A stretch of 63,535 bases of DNA from Gammaproteobacteria bacterium (GTDB taxonomy: Bacteria > Pseudomonadota > Gammaproteobacteria > Steroidobacterales > Steroidobacteraceae). The translations under genes were made by a program, and so were the position numbers. Below are positions 1 through 9,564 of the stretch, in pieces. The stretch spans positions 1-63,535 of the forward strand of contig JANYJY010000044.1 in NCBI GenBank assembly GCA_025358295.1, written 5' to 3'. How positions within the stretch are numbered: the first letter of the stretch is position 1; every line of letters begins with the position of its first letter. The notes under the pieces are model-generated. The model did not search any database, was not told where the DNA came from, and worked only from the letters and a program-made list of their open reading frames with translations.

Positions 1-2
1 CC

Positions 3-1736
3 GTTCCCATCGTGATCGGCGGCATCGAGGCGAGCTTGCGGCGTATCGCGCACTACGACTACTGGTCGGAGCATGTGCGCCGCTCGGTGCTGGTGGACTC
101 GAAAGCCGATCTTCTGGTGTATGGCAATGCGGAGCGCCAAATCGGCACCATTGCGCAGCGCCTGGATGCGGGCGAAGCCATTGACACCATCACGGATTTG
201 CGCGGCACGGCGTACTTGCGCCGCGGCATGCCGGCGGGCTGGGTGGAAATCGACTCGAGCGAGTTGGATGCACCCGGCGCCCTGAATCCACCCATCGATC
301 CGTACGCCAGTGAGCAGGAGCGCAGATCCGCGGCGAGCGCCGATGCGCCACCTTCCGGCGACATCAAGGTGGTCAAGTTCTTCCGCAAGGTTCCCAACGC
401 CCAGCGCGAACACAGCGTCATCCGATTACCGTCCTTTGAACAGGTGAACGCAGATGCGGTTCTGTACGCGCACGCATCGCGAATTTTGCATCTGGAGGCG
501 AATCCCGGAAACGCGCGTGCCCTGGTGCAGCGTCACGGCAACATGGAACTTTGGCTGAATCCGCCGCCGATTCCTCTAGCCACCGCGGACATGGACGCCG
601 TCTACGAATTGCCGTACGCGCGCCGGCCGCACCCCTCGTACGGAACCGCGAAAATTCCCGCTTATCACATGATTCGCTTTTCGGTGGCGATTCAGCGGGG
701 CTGTTTCGGCGGCTGCACTTTTTGCTCCATCACCGAGCATGAGGGACGCATCATTCAGAGCCGTTCCGAGGATTCGGTCATTCGGGAAATCGAGACCATA
801 CGCGACAAGGTCGGCGGATTCACCGGCGTCATTTCCGATCTCGGCGGCCCAACCGCCAATATGTACCGCCTGCATTGCAAGAGTCCGGCGATCGAGTCCG
901 CCTGCCGCCGCCCTTCCTGTGTGTATCCGGGCGTGTGCCCAAACCTCAACACCGATCACGCGCCGCTCATCAGTTTGTACCGGCGTGCGCGGGCACTGAA
1001 GGGCATTAAAAAAGTCCTCATCGCTTCGGGGGTGCGCTACGACCTCGCCATCGAATCGCCGGAGTACGTGCGCGAGCTCGCGACCCATCACACCGGCGGA
1101 TATCTAAAAATCGCGCCCGAGGCCATCGGCGAGGGCCCGCTGTCGAAAATGATGAAGCCGGGAGTCGGTGCTTACCATCGATTCAAGGAATTGTTCGACA
1201 AATTCTCGAAGGAAGCGGGCAAAGAGCAGTACCTCATCCCGTATTTCATTGCGGCTCACCCAGGCACCCGCGATCAGGACATGCTCGAGTTGGCCGTGTG
1301 GCTCAAGAAGAATGGTTTCCGTGCGGATCAGGTGCAGGCGTTTCTTCCCTCGCCGATGGCCACGGCAACGGCCATGTATCACTCGGGCAAGAATCCTCTC
1401 AAGCGCGTCAGCCGCGTCAGCGAGGAGGTCGTCATCCCGAAGGGGATCAAAGTTCGCCGCCTGCACAAGGCCTTCCTGCGCTATCACGATCCGGAAAATT
1501 GGCCCGTGCTGCGCGAAGCACTGAAACGCATGGGCCGCGCGGATTTGATCGGCAACGGCAAGCAGCATTTGATACCGGCATATCAGCCGGTGGGGACGGG
1601 CGTGCGCAACGGATCCCCCCGCGCTGCGCCGGCGTTGCCGTTTCGGACCCAGCATACCGGTCTACCCAAATCGGGCCGTGGCCGCAGCGGCAAGCCGGCG
1701 TCCGGTGTCGATGGCCCGAGGCGCGGCCGGCCCTGA
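3..1736 (+). CDS. ygiQ: YgiQ family radical SAM protein (5' end missing)
   Basis: This is the C-terminal 577 residues of a YgiQ-type radical SAM protein; the frame is open to the first base, so the true start lies upstream. The fragment opens with the conserved stretch [18 protein letters not shown] typical of the N-terminal UPF0313 region. The radical SAM cluster motif is CFGGCTFC at about residues 234-241, which would bind a [4Fe-4S] cluster and S-adenosylmethionine. The C-terminal 40 or so residues are rich in Gly, Arg and Pro and look disordered. The family's reaction is not established as far as I know. The gene stands alone: about 146 bases separate it from thrA. The family call is confident; the biological role is not known. 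Confidence 0.93.
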   Translation, partial: VPIVIGGIEASLRRIAHYDYWSEHVRRSVLVDSKADLLVYGNAERQIGTIAQRLDAGEAIDTITDLRGTAYLRRGMPAGWVEIDSSELDAPGALNPPIDPYASEQERRSAASADAPPSGDIKVVKFFRKVPNAQREHSVIRLPSFEQVNADAVLYAHASRILHLEANPGNARALVQRHGNMELWLNPPPIPLATADMDAVYELPYARRPHPSYGTAKIPAYHMIRFSVAIQRGCFGGCTFCSITEHEGRIIQSRSEDSVIREIETIRDKVGGFTGVISDLGGPTANMYRLHCKSPAIESACRRPSCVYPGVCPNLNTDHAPLISLYRRARALKGIKKVLIASGVRYDLAIESPEYVRELATHHTGGYLKIAPEAIGEGPLSKMMKPGVGAYHRFKELFDKFSKEAGKEQYLIPYFIAAHPGTRDQDMLELAVWLKKNGFRADQVQAFLPSPMATATAMYHSGKNPLKRVSRVSEEVVIPKGIKVRRLHKAFLRYHDPENWPVLREALKRMGRADLIGNGKQHLIPAYQPVGTGVRNGSPRAAPALPFRTQHTGLPKSGRGRSGKPASGVDGPRRGRP

Positions 1737-1882
1737 GGCTCTCCGGCGAACGGAATCGCTTGCTAGGCTCCCCGCGGTGCGATTAAAGTTCCGGGCTGTC
1801 TAGCGGTTTCCTGCCGCAATTCATCAACTTATATGGTTTGGGAGCGGTCAGAACGCCCAAGTCGCAAGGGCGCGTGTAAAGC

Positions 1883-4354
1883 ATGGACAAATGGATCGTA
1901 CATAAATTTGGTGGTTCCAGCGTCGCCGACGCTGGCTGTTTCCGGCGAGTCGCTGAAATTGTCGAGGCCTCCCCCAATCCGCGTGAAGCCATTGTGCTGT
2001 CCGCCTGCCGTGGGGTGACTGATGCATTGCTGAACCTCGTTGTGCTGGCGGAGAAGCCCGGGGAAGAGTTCACGCCGGCCATCGACGCGATCAAAACGCG
2101 GCACATCGAACTTGCCGCCGCGCTGATTTCCAAGGAAGCCTGCGCGCGCTACTACACACAGTTGGAGCGCGATTGCCGCGACGTCGCCGGCATGCTGCAG
2201 ACCGTGCGCCTCATCCGTTCGTCCACGCAATCGATGCGCGATGTGATTTCCGGCTACGGCGAGATTTGGTCGACGCGCCTGTTTGCGCCTTTCTTGCGCG
2301 AGCGCGCGCGAATCAAGGGCGACGTGGTGTGGATCGACGCTCGCGAGGTCGTGATCATCGAATGGGGCCCGTTGGGGCCGGCCGTGCAATGGCCGGTCTC
2401 GGAAGCGAATATGAATCGTCTGGTGGCGCCGGACTTCACCGGCCGCCTCATTGTGACTGGCTTCGTGGCGAGCACGACCAAGGGCAACCAGACGACCCTG
2501 GGTCGAAACGGCAGCGATTTTTCCGGCTCCATCTTTGGTGCCTTGCTCGGCGCCGCGGAAATCATCATCTGGACCGATGTCGACGGCGTGTTGTCAGCCG
2601 ATCCGCGGCTGGTGCCGAACGCCCAAGTCATCGATCAGCTGTCGTACAACGAGGCCATGGAACTCGCGTATTTCGGCGCCAAGGTGATTCACCCGCAGAC
2701 CATGGAGCCGGCGGTGGCGCGCGATATTCCGATATATATCCGCAACACCTTTGCGCCGCAAAAGCCCGGCACTTTGATCTGCGCCAAGCCTCAGTCGGCA
2801 CTCAAAGTGAAAGGCATAACGACCATTGACCCGGTCGCGCTCGTCAACCTCGAGGGAGCCGGCATGATCGGGGTTCCCGGAACCGCGCATCGCTTGTTCG
2901 GCGCACTGCGCGATTCGGGCATTTCGGTGATCCTGATTTCCCAGGGCAGTTCCGAGCATTCGATCTGCTTCGCCATCCCGGAGGCGCAAGCGGCGCGCGC
3001 CGAGGACGCCGTGCGGCGCGCGTTCGATGCGGAATTACGCGACGGTCAAATTCAGCATGTGGACGTCGCGCTGGGCATGTGCATTCTTGCCGTGGTCGGC
3101 GACGGCATGGCCGGCGCGCATGGAGTCGCGGCCAATGTGTTCAATTCATTGGGCGATGCGGCCATCAGCGTGCGCGCGATTGCGCAGGGCGCCTCGGAGC
3201 GCAATATTTCGGTGGTAGTGGATGGCAAGGTCGGCGCCAAGGCGCTGCGCGCCGTGCATGCGGCGTTCTACTTGTCGCCCAATACCTTATCCATCGGCTT
3301 GATCGGGCCGGGTACGGTCGGCCGGGTGCTGCTGGCGCAGATTGCGACGCAGGTCGAGCGTCTGCGTGCGCTGAATTTGGATTTGCGGGTGCGCGCAATA
3401 GCGGGTTCCAAGCGCATGCTCCTGGAAGAGTCGGCGATCGACCTTGAGCGATGGGCCGAGCGACTCGCCGAAGCGGGCGAGCCCCTGGATCTGGAGAAAT
3501 TTGCCGATCACGTGCAGGCTGACTACATCCCGCACACGGCCATCGTCGATTGCACGGCGAGCGCAGAGGTGGGCAAGAGCTACGTTGCCTGGCTGAGCCG
3601 AGGCATTCATGTCGTGACGCCCAATAAGAAAGCCAACAGCGGTTCGATGCCGTACTACCGTGCATTGCAGGAAGCCGGGCGCGCGGCGGGAACGCATTTT
3701 TTGTACGAGGCGACGGTGGGGGCGGGATTGCCCGTGATTCAAACCCTGCGCGATCTGCGACAGACCGGCGATGAAGTCACGCGTATCGAGGGTATTTTCT
3801 CGGGCACGTTGGCCTATTTATTCAACGTTTTCGACGGACGCGAAGCGTTTTCCTCGATCGTGCGCGACGCGAAGGCCCGGGGATATACCGAACCGGATCC
3901 GCGCGACGATTTATCTGGAATGGACGTTGCGCGAAAGCTCATCATCCTCGCCCGCGAAATGGGTTTGACGATGGAATTGTCGGACGTTCAAGTCACGGGA
4001 TTGGTGCCGAAGGCGCTCGAAGATTGCAGCGTCGAGGAATTCATGGCCCGCCTGCCCGAATTCGACGACATGATGGCGCAGAAGCTGGCCGATGCCGTGA
4101 AGAAGGATCAAGTGTTGCGCTATGTCGGCCGCGTCGATGCCGACGGCAAGGCGACGGTCGAACTCATGCATCTGGACGCCAAGCATGCCTTTGCCAATAT
4201 CGCGCTGACCGACAACGTGGTGCGCTATGCGACTCGCCGGTACTGCGACAATCCCTTGATCGTGCAGGGTCCCGGCGCCGGACCGGAAGTCACGGCAGGT
4301 GGCGTCTTCTCGGATCTGTTGCGCCTGTCGGCCTACCTGGGAGCTCATTTGTAA
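1883..4354 (+). CDS. thrA: Bifunctional aspartokinase / homoserine dehydrogenase
   Basis: The 823-residue protein has both ends of the ThrA fusion. The N-terminal aspartokinase begins with KFGGSSVA (residues 8-15) and phosphorylates aspartate. A central pair of ACT-like regulatory segments follows (about residues 310-460; for example the GAGMIGVPG stretch), where threonine feedback would be expected. The C-terminal homoserine dehydrogenase starts at about residue 468 with the Rossmann motif GLIGPGTVGRV and reduces aspartate semialdehyde to homoserine. The length matches the E. coli enzyme (820). The ATG is preceded by a weak AAGGG. The stop codon overlaps the thrB start by one base (TAATG). 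I see no Thr/Ile-rich leader peptide upstream. Confidence 0.97.
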   Translation: MDKWIVHKFGGSSVADAGCFRRVAEIVEASPNPREAIVLSACRGVTDALLNLVVLAEKPGEEFTPAIDAIKTRHIELAAALISKEACARYYTQLERDCRDVAGMLQTVRLIRSSTQSMRDVISGYGEIWSTRLFAPFLRERARIKGDVVWIDAREVVIIEWGPLGPAVQWPVSEANMNRLVAPDFTGRLIVTGFVASTTKGNQTTLGRNGSDFSGSIFGALLGAAEIIIWTDVDGVLSADPRLVPNAQVIDQLSYNEAMELAYFGAKVIHPQTMEPAVARDIPIYIRNTFAPQKPGTLICAKPQSALKVKGITTIDPVALVNLEGAGMIGVPGTAHRLFGALRDSGISVILISQGSSEHSICFAIPEAQAARAEDAVRRAFDAELRDGQIQHVDVALGMCILAVVGDGMAGAHGVAANVFNSLGDAAISVRAIAQGASERNISVVVDGKVGAKALRAVHAAFYLSPNTLSIGLIGPGTVGRVLLAQIATQVERLRALNLDLRVRAIAGSKRMLLEESAIDLERWAERLAEAGEPLDLEKFADHVQADYIPHTAIVDCTASAEVGKSYVAWLSRGIHVVTPNKKANSGSMPYYRALQEAGRAAGTHFLYEATVGAGLPVIQTLRDLRQTGDEVTRIEGIFSGTLAYLFNVFDGREAFSSIVRDAKARGYTEPDPRDDLSGMDVARKLIILAREMGLTMELSDVQVTGLVPKALEDCSVEEFMARLPEFDDMMAQKLADAVKKDQVLRYVGRVDADGKATVELMHLDAKHAFANIALTDNVVRYATRRYCDNPLIVQGPGAGPEVTAGGVFSDLLRLSAYLGAHL

Positions 4355-5286
4355 TGCTGACCGACGTCACCGCTTTCGCTCCGGCCACCGTCGCCAATGT
4401 CGGGATAGGTTTCGATATCCTCGGGCACACTGTGGAGGCCGTTGGCGACAAAGTGCGCCTGCGGCGCATCGATGAGCCGGTGGTGCGAATTCACTCTATT
4501 ACCGGGATTGCGGGGGATTTGCCGGTGGAGCCGGCGCAGAACACGGCGGGCCGCGCGGTGCAGGCCATGCACGCGGCGCTGGGGCTGGATTTCGGCTTCG
4601 AAATGGACATCGACAAGGGCATTCCGCTCGGTTCGGGGTTGGGGGGGTCGGCGGCTTCCGCGGTGGCGGCGGTCGTGGCGGCGAACGCGCTGCTGCATAC
4701 CCCGTTGACGCGCCTGCAGCTCCTGAAATTCGCGATGGAGGGAGAAATCGTCGCCAGCGGCTCCGCGCACATCGACAATATCGCTCCCTGTCTGTTTGGC
4801 GGGCTGACCCTCACCGTCGGCATCGATAATCCGCGCGTGAAACAAATTCCCGTGCCACCTTCGCTGCGCTGTGTGCTGGCGCACCCACATATGTATCTCG
4901 GTACCCGCGAGGCACGCGCCATACTCAAGACCGATATCACCCGGTCCGATTTCGTTTGGGCGAGCGCCAACCTGGCGGGGTTCATCAGTGGTTGCTACTC
5001 GAACGACTTGGACATGATTCGCGATTCATTCAACGATGTAATCATCGAGCCGCAGCGCCACTCCATGATTCCAGGTTTCAAGGACGTGCAAAGAGGCGCC
5101 ATGTCGGCGGGAGCTTTGGGCTGCTCTATCTCCGGTGCCGGTCCGACGGTGTTCGCATGGGCCGAGATTCAATACGCTGAAGCGGTGCGCGGCGCCATGG
5201 TGGCGGCTTTCGCGGAACACAAACTGCAGTCGGACTGCTGGATTTCCGGGATTGAGAATTTCGGCGCAAGAGTGGTGAAGGCCTGA
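4354..5286 (+). CDS. thrB: Homoserine kinase
   Basis: The product (310 residues) is a GHMP-family kinase that phosphorylates homoserine with ATP, the second step of threonine synthesis from homoserine. The N-terminus MLTDVTAFAPATVANVG is typical, and the glycine-rich ATP loop IPLGSGLGGSAAS lies at about residues 90-102. A second glycine-rich segment, GCSISGAGPTVFAW, lies near the C-terminus. An open frame continues far upstream of the ATG, but homology begins at 4354, where the ATG overlaps the thrA stop by one base. The stop likewise overlaps thrC by one base, so translation of all three genes is probably coupled. Confidence 0.97.
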   Translation: MLTDVTAFAPATVANVGIGFDILGHTVEAVGDKVRLRRIDEPVVRIHSITGIAGDLPVEPAQNTAGRAVQAMHAALGLDFGFEMDIDKGIPLGSGLGGSAASAVAAVVAANALLHTPLTRLQLLKFAMEGEIVASGSAHIDNIAPCLFGGLTLTVGIDNPRVKQIPVPPSLRCVLAHPHMYLGTREARAILKTDITRSDFVWASANLAGFISGCYSNDLDMIRDSFNDVIIEPQRHSMIPGFKDVQRGAMSAGALGCSISGAGPTVFAWAEIQYAEAVRGAMVAAFAEHKLQSDCWISGIENFGARVVKA

Positions 5287-6593
5287 TGTCGGATCTGAGG
5301 TTCGTCAGCACGCGTGGCGGGGCGCCGCCGGTTGCCCTGAGTGACGCGATCGCGCAAGGGCTCGCGCCCGATGGTGGCCTGTACATTCCGAGTGCGCTGC
5401 CGAGCGTGAGCCCCGGTGATTTCACGGGCCTTGCGACATTGCCGCAGATCGCGCGCGCAGCACTGCGTGGGTTTGTGGCAGGCGACCGCCTGCAACCGCT
5501 CCTCGGCGAGATCGCCGACGCGGCGCTGGATTTGGCGGCTCCGACGACGGCGGTGACGGCATGCGAGGATCCGCTGTTTGCGCTCGAGCTTTATCACGGC
5601 CCGACTGCGGCTTTTAAAGACTTTGGCGCACGCTTCCTAGCCGAGAGCCTGCAGCGCATTCAGCCGCCTGCGTCGCAACCTCTGACCATCTTGGTCGCGA
5701 CCTCAGGGGACACCGGCGGCGCAGTTGCCGCAGCCTTTCACCGGCGTCCGTGGGTGCGAGTGGTCATTCTTTACCCCGCCGGCTTGGTGAGTCCGCGGCA
5801 GGAGCAGCAGCTGACTTGCTGGGGAGACAATGTCTCCTCGCTGCGGGTTGCAGGCAACTTCGATGATTGCCAGCGATTGGTGAAAGAAGCGTTCGGTGAT
5901 CCGGCTCTAGGCGTACAACACCGCTTCAGTTCGGCGAACAGCATCAATATCGGCCGACTGCTGCCGCAGATGGTCTACTACGTGGCATCGAGCCTGGAGG
6001 TCGAGCGCCGCACGCGGGCCAAGGCGTCGTACATCATTCCCGCGGGCAATCTCGGCAACGCTTTTGCGGCGGTGTGGGCCAGGGCTCTCGGATTCCCGAT
6101 TGCACGAATTATTCTGGCGCACAACATCAATCGGACCGTTCCTGATTTCCTGAAAACCGGTGTGTGGCAGCCGCGCCCGAGCATCGCCACCCTGGCGTCG
6201 GCCATGGACGTCGGGAATCCCAGCAATATGGAGCGCATACGGGCTCTGTATCCGCACATGGAGGAAATGCGCCAACAATTGAGCGCACAGAGTGTCGATG
6301 ACGCTACAATTCGAGCACGTATCGGAGAGGACTTCATGCAGTATGGACGCGAATGGTGTCCGCACACCGCGACCGCAGCGGAAGTCTATGCGCGCCTGAG
6401 CGCGGCCGAGCGGCACGATCACCCCTGGGTGGTGGTTTCCACGGCACACCCCGCCAAGTTCAATGAAATCGTCGAACCCATCATCGGCAAGCCCGTGGCG
6501 GTCCCTGAGAGCTTGGATCGACTGCTGCACCTACCGCGGCATGCGTTGGATGTGCCGCCCACGCTCGAGGCCCTGGCCGCAGCAATCGAATGA
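5286..6593 (+). CDS. thrC: Threonine synthase
   Basis: The 435-residue product is a pyridoxal-phosphate enzyme that converts O-phosphohomoserine to threonine and phosphate. The cofactor-binding lysine is K111 in the motif HGPTAAFKDFGARF. A phosphate-binding loop, ATSGDTGGAVAAAF, and the SANSINIGRLLPQ segment are typical of the shorter bacterial ThrC. The ATG shares one base with the thrB stop (TGATG). The end overlaps the next gene by four bases (ATGA), so a NERD-domain gene appears to be part of the operon. With thrA and thrB this completes the route from aspartyl phosphate to threonine, apart from aspartate semialdehyde dehydrogenase, which is not in this window. Confidence 0.97.
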   Translation: MSDLRFVSTRGGAPPVALSDAIAQGLAPDGGLYIPSALPSVSPGDFTGLATLPQIARAALRGFVAGDRLQPLLGEIADAALDLAAPTTAVTACEDPLFALELYHGPTAAFKDFGARFLAESLQRIQPPASQPLTILVATSGDTGGAVAAAFHRRPWVRVVILYPAGLVSPRQEQQLTCWGDNVSSLRVAGNFDDCQRLVKEAFGDPALGVQHRFSSANSINIGRLLPQMVYYVASSLEVERRTRAKASYIIPAGNLGNAFAAVWARALGFPIARIILAHNINRTVPDFLKTGVWQPRPSIATLASAMDVGNPSNMERIRALYPHMEEMRQQLSAQSVDDATIRARIGEDFMQYGREWCPHTATAAEVYARLSAAERHDHPWVVVSTAHPAKFNEIVEPIIGKPVAVPESLDRLLHLPRHALDVPPTLEALAAAIE

Positions 6594-7189
6594 CCAGCTT
6601 TGAAATAGACCCTGAATGGATTTTTATCGGCGTGGGCCTGCTGCTGCTGGCAGCCGTCGGCTATTGGGCGTGGCGCGCCTATCAACGCCGCGCGCGCCGC
6701 ACCGCCTTGCTCGCGCGCTTGGGCGGGGTTGCATTCGAGACCGCCCATCAGATCCTCGTGCCAGACGGCATGGGCGGCTGCATTCATATCGACCATTTGC
6801 TGCTGACGCCGCGAGGCGTGCTGGTGCTCGACACGCGCCGCGTAGTGGGCCTCATTTTCGGCGGCGATCAGATGAGCGATTGGACCGTGATGGGGCGCAA
6901 CAGCCGCTACACCTTCGATAATCCGCAGCCCGCTCTGTACGATCGCATCGCCGCGGTAAAGGCTTTGGTGGGCGAGGTGCCAGTAGAAGGTCGCTTGTTG
7001 TTCTCAAACGCGGGTAAGTTCACCAAGGGCATTCCGAAGTGGGTGCTGATGCTCGACGGCATTGAAGTCGAGTTTCCACCGGTCGATAACGGCTTGAAAT
7101 CTACGCCTGAATTTGCCCCATTCATCGAGGCCTGGAGCCGTTTGATATCGCAGTTGCGGCCGAGCCCGCACCTGTTTACCAATCTTTAG
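6590..7189 (+). CDS. Membrane-anchored NERD-domain protein
   Basis: This 199-residue protein has one N-terminal membrane helix (about residues 11-28) followed by basic residues, then a domain that resembles NERD (nuclease-related domain). The supporting segment is IDHLLLTPRGVLVLDTRR followed by GLIFGG (about residues 65-90), which fits the family pattern of Asp-His, a hydrophobic strand ending in Asp/Glu-Thr, then Gly. The usual Lys after the Thr of the nuclease-like core is Arg here. No substrate is known. The start overlaps the thrC stop (ATGA), so it is probably co-translated with the threonine genes. The 3' end overlaps the convergent tatD stop by four bases. Confidence 0.72.
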   Translation: MTSFEIDPEWIFIGVGLLLLAAVGYWAWRAYQRRARRTALLARLGGVAFETAHQILVPDGMGGCIHIDHLLLTPRGVLVLDTRRVVGLIFGGDQMSDWTVMGRNSRYTFDNPQPALYDRIAAVKALVGEVPVEGRLLFSNAGKFTKGIPKWVLMLDGIEVEFPPVDNGLKSTPEFAPFIEAWSRLISQLRPSPHLFTNL

Positions 7190-7986
7190 ATTCCAACGAG
7201 GCCGAAGAAGCGGCCGGCGTTGCGGGTGGTCGCCGCCGCGACGCTCTGCAGCGATTCACCGCGCAAATTCGCCACGCTCTGCGCGATATGAGGCAGATAA
7301 CAAGGTTCATTACGCCGCGTTTTGGGATGCGGCGCCAGATCGCGGGGCAGCAGATAGGGAGCGTCGGTCTCGACCATCAACCGATCGGCGGGAATGTGCG
7401 CGACGGCCTCGCGCAAGGACTGGCCGCGGCGCTCATCGTTCACCCAGCCGGTCACCCCGATGTGCAAATCGAGCATCAGATACTCCTCAAGTTCGGACCG
7501 CCCACCGGTGAAGCAATGCGCGACGCCGCCGACCAGGCGGCTGCGGAATTCCTTCAGTATGGCCACGAAGTCGCCATGCGCATCGCGCTGGTGCAGGAAC
7601 ACGGGTTTGCGCACTTCGGCGGCGATTTCCAATTGTGCGGCAAAGGCCGTGCGCTGCGCATCGGGAGGCGAGAAATTGCGGTGGTAGTCCAGGCCGCATT
7701 CCCCGACGGCAACAACCTGCGGCCGGCGCAGCAGTCCATACAGCTCTTCGCGCAGCGCGGCATCGAAGCTGCTTGCATGGTGAGGATGCACGCCTGCGGT
7801 GCTCGACAAGACAGCAGGGTTTGATTCAGCCAGTGCTGCCGCCTGCCGGGAGCCGGCGAGATCGGCGCCTGTGACGATCTGACGCCGCACGCCGGCCTCG
7901 ATCGCCCGCGCAATCACCGTGTCACGATCGTCTGCGAAGCTGTCGTGGGTAAGATTCGACCCTATATCAATTAATGTTATCTTCAT
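7186..7986 (-). CDS. tatD: TatD family 3'-5' DNase / metal-dependent hydrolase
   Basis: The product (266 residues) aligns by eye along its whole length with E. coli TatD rather than with YcfH or YjjV. Its N-terminus reads DIGSNLTHDSF, where other TatD relatives carry an HxH motif. Other metal-site segments are STAGVHPHH, VGECGLDYHRNF, FLHQRDAH, AHCFTGG and VETDAPYLLPRD. E. coli TatD is reported as a Mg-dependent 3'-5' exonuclease linked to DNA repair. The gene is convergent with the NERD gene and shares its terminal bases, leaving no room for a separate terminator. There is no Tat export operon nearby. Confidence 0.93.
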   Translation of the reverse strand: MKITLIDIGSNLTHDSFADDRDTVIARAIEAGVRRQIVTGADLAGSRQAAALAESNPAVLSSTAGVHPHHASSFDAALREELYGLLRRPQVVAVGECGLDYHRNFSPPDAQRTAFAAQLEIAAEVRKPVFLHQRDAHGDFVAILKEFRSRLVGGVAHCFTGGRSELEEYLMLDLHIGVTGWVNDERRGQSLREAVAHIPADRLMVETDAPYLLPRDLAPHPKTRRNEPCYLPHIAQSVANLRGESLQSVAAATTRNAGRFFGLVGI

Positions 7987-8038
7987 GCGTCATTGTAATC
8001 GCGGGCGCCCGTGTAAATTGTGGCGCGGAGGTTGGTGA

Positions 8039-8785
8039 ATGTTGGTCGCCAAGAAACTCATGGTAGCGGCGCTGCTCTTATTCGCGGCTGCCTCGCAGGC
8101 CCAGGAAGGAGGCGATCTGCAAGCACAGATCCTCTACGCATTTCAAAGCGAGGATACCAACACTCTGGCTAATTTGATCCAGGATTTGAGCTCGCAGGTC
8201 AATGGGGACGAGGGTGCGGCGTCACTGCGTTATCACCTGGCCCATGCTCAGTATCGGCGCGGCCTGCTTGCCGCCGCCGCCGGGTCGCGCGGTTCAGAGT
8301 CCGCGTTTTCTGACTGCATTGATGAACTAAAACCGCTCGTGTCGCAAGATGTTAAATCGGTTGAAGCGATGGTCCTGCAGTCGGCTTGCTACGCCGGCCT
8401 GGCGGCCCAAAGAAAACTCGAGTCGGTGCTGCTGCGGGCTCGCTCCGACGAGCGGCTCAAGGTCGCGCTGGCGCTGGTGCCACGCAATCCGCGCGCGGTG
8501 TACTTTTCGAGCCTCGAGGGCCTGCGTCAGGCCAAGCCAGGTTCCGCGGAGCGCCAGCATGCTTTCGCACAATTGCAGCTTGCGGTGCAAATATTCGACG
8601 CGACGTCGGCGACTAGCATCGACACGCCGGGTTGGGGTCATGCCGAGGCGTATCTGGCTCTTGGGCGCGAACTTCAGGCACGCGGCGACCAACTGGGCGC
8701 GCGCAATTGGATCGAGAAAGCCTTGATCGCCGCGCCGGACTACAAGGCGGCGCAGCGGCAGCTGGCGTTATTGGTGCGCCACTGA
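8039..8785 (+). CDS. Secreted helical-repeat (TPR-like) protein, function unknown
   Basis: The 248-residue protein starts with a clear Sec signal peptide (about residues 1-21, ending SQAQE), so it should be periplasmic or exported. The mature part is almost all alpha-helical, and the last third (ALGRELQARGDQLGARNWIEKAL and following) reads as tetratricopeptide-like repeats. I do not recognise a named family. The ATG has a good ribosome site, GGAGG at about 8028-8032. It is followed 48 bases later by the YgjP-type metallopeptidase gene on the same strand. A role in protein-protein contact in the envelope is a guess from the repeat fold only. Confidence 0.7.
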   Translation: MLVAKKLMVAALLLFAAASQAQEGGDLQAQILYAFQSEDTNTLANLIQDLSSQVNGDEGAASLRYHLAHAQYRRGLLAAAAGSRGSESAFSDCIDELKPLVSQDVKSVEAMVLQSACYAGLAAQRKLESVLLRARSDERLKVALALVPRNPRAVYFSSLEGLRQAKPGSAERQHAFAQLQLAVQIFDATSATSIDTPGWGHAEAYLALGRELQARGDQLGARNWIEKALIAAPDYKAAQRQLALLVRH

Positions 8786-8833
8786 GCGCGACTGCTGCGG
8801 ATAGCCCGGCCTAACCTGGTATGATTCGGCTCG

Positions 8834-9562
8834 ATGAAGCCACAAGGCACGCAGTTGTCGCTGTTCGAGACCCGTAGCTCCAGCGATCCATTCGCCGTTC
8901 GAGTCAGCCCGCGCGCGCGGCGTTTGACGGCGCGCGTGCATGTCGGTGGCCGCGTAGAAATCGTCGTGCCCATGGGCGTTCACGCCCACATTGTCAGAGA
9001 TTTCGTCAAGCGATTCACGCCGTGGATCGATCGCAAGGTCGCGGCCATGCAATCTTTCGTGGCGCCAAGCGAGCCGGTCCCGGGAAGCATCGAGTTTGCG
9101 CTTACCGAGGAGCGGTTCGCGGTGGAATGGCGCAGGGAGTCGAAGCGCGGCCTCGATCAGGGCACGGACAGAATCGTGGTGCGGGCCTCGGACGAAGGGG
9201 GTGCGCGCGCATTGCTGCAGGCCTGGCTGAAGAAAGCTGCCTACGAACGCCTGGCGCCCCGCTTGCTGCAGTTGGCGCAGGAATTGAATTGCTCGGTGGA
9301 CCGAGTCGCCATCCGCTGCCAGCGCACGCGCTGGGGAAGCTGCTCGACGCGCGGCACGGTGAGCTTGAATTGCTCGCTGCTTTTCCTGCCGCTGGAAGTC
9401 GTGCGCTATTTATTCGTGCACGAGCTGGCGCATACCAAACACATGAATCATTCGCCGAAATTTTGGGGCTTGGTGGAGAAGATCGAACCGGATTACCGGC
9501 GATTGGACCGCGCCCTGCTGGCCGGCTGGCGCACGGTTCCCGGCTGGGTCTTCAAGACTTAG
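8834..9562 (+). CDS. YgjP/DUF45-type M48-like metallopeptidase
   Basis: This 242-residue protein carries the zinc motif HELAH at about residues 196-200, within FVHELAHTKHMNHSPKFW, and the upstream conserved segment RWGSCSTRGTVSLN. Both are diagnostic of the YgjP-like (DUF45/WLM) group of metal-dependent hydrolases. No signal peptide is present, so it is probably cytoplasmic. Only two bases separate its stop from the start of tryptophan 2,3-dioxygenase, so the two are likely co-transcribed. The in vivo substrate is not evident from sequence. Confidence 0.9.
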   Translation: MKPQGTQLSLFETRSSSDPFAVRVSPRARRLTARVHVGGRVEIVVPMGVHAHIVRDFVKRFTPWIDRKVAAMQSFVAPSEPVPGSIEFALTEERFAVEWRRESKRGLDQGTDRIVVRASDEGGARALLQAWLKKAAYERLAPRLLQLAQELNCSVDRVAIRCQRTRWGSCSTRGTVSLNCSLLFLPLEVVRYLFVHELAHTKHMNHSPKFWGLVEKIEPDYRRLDRALLAGWRTVPGWVFKT

Positions 9563-9564
9563 CA

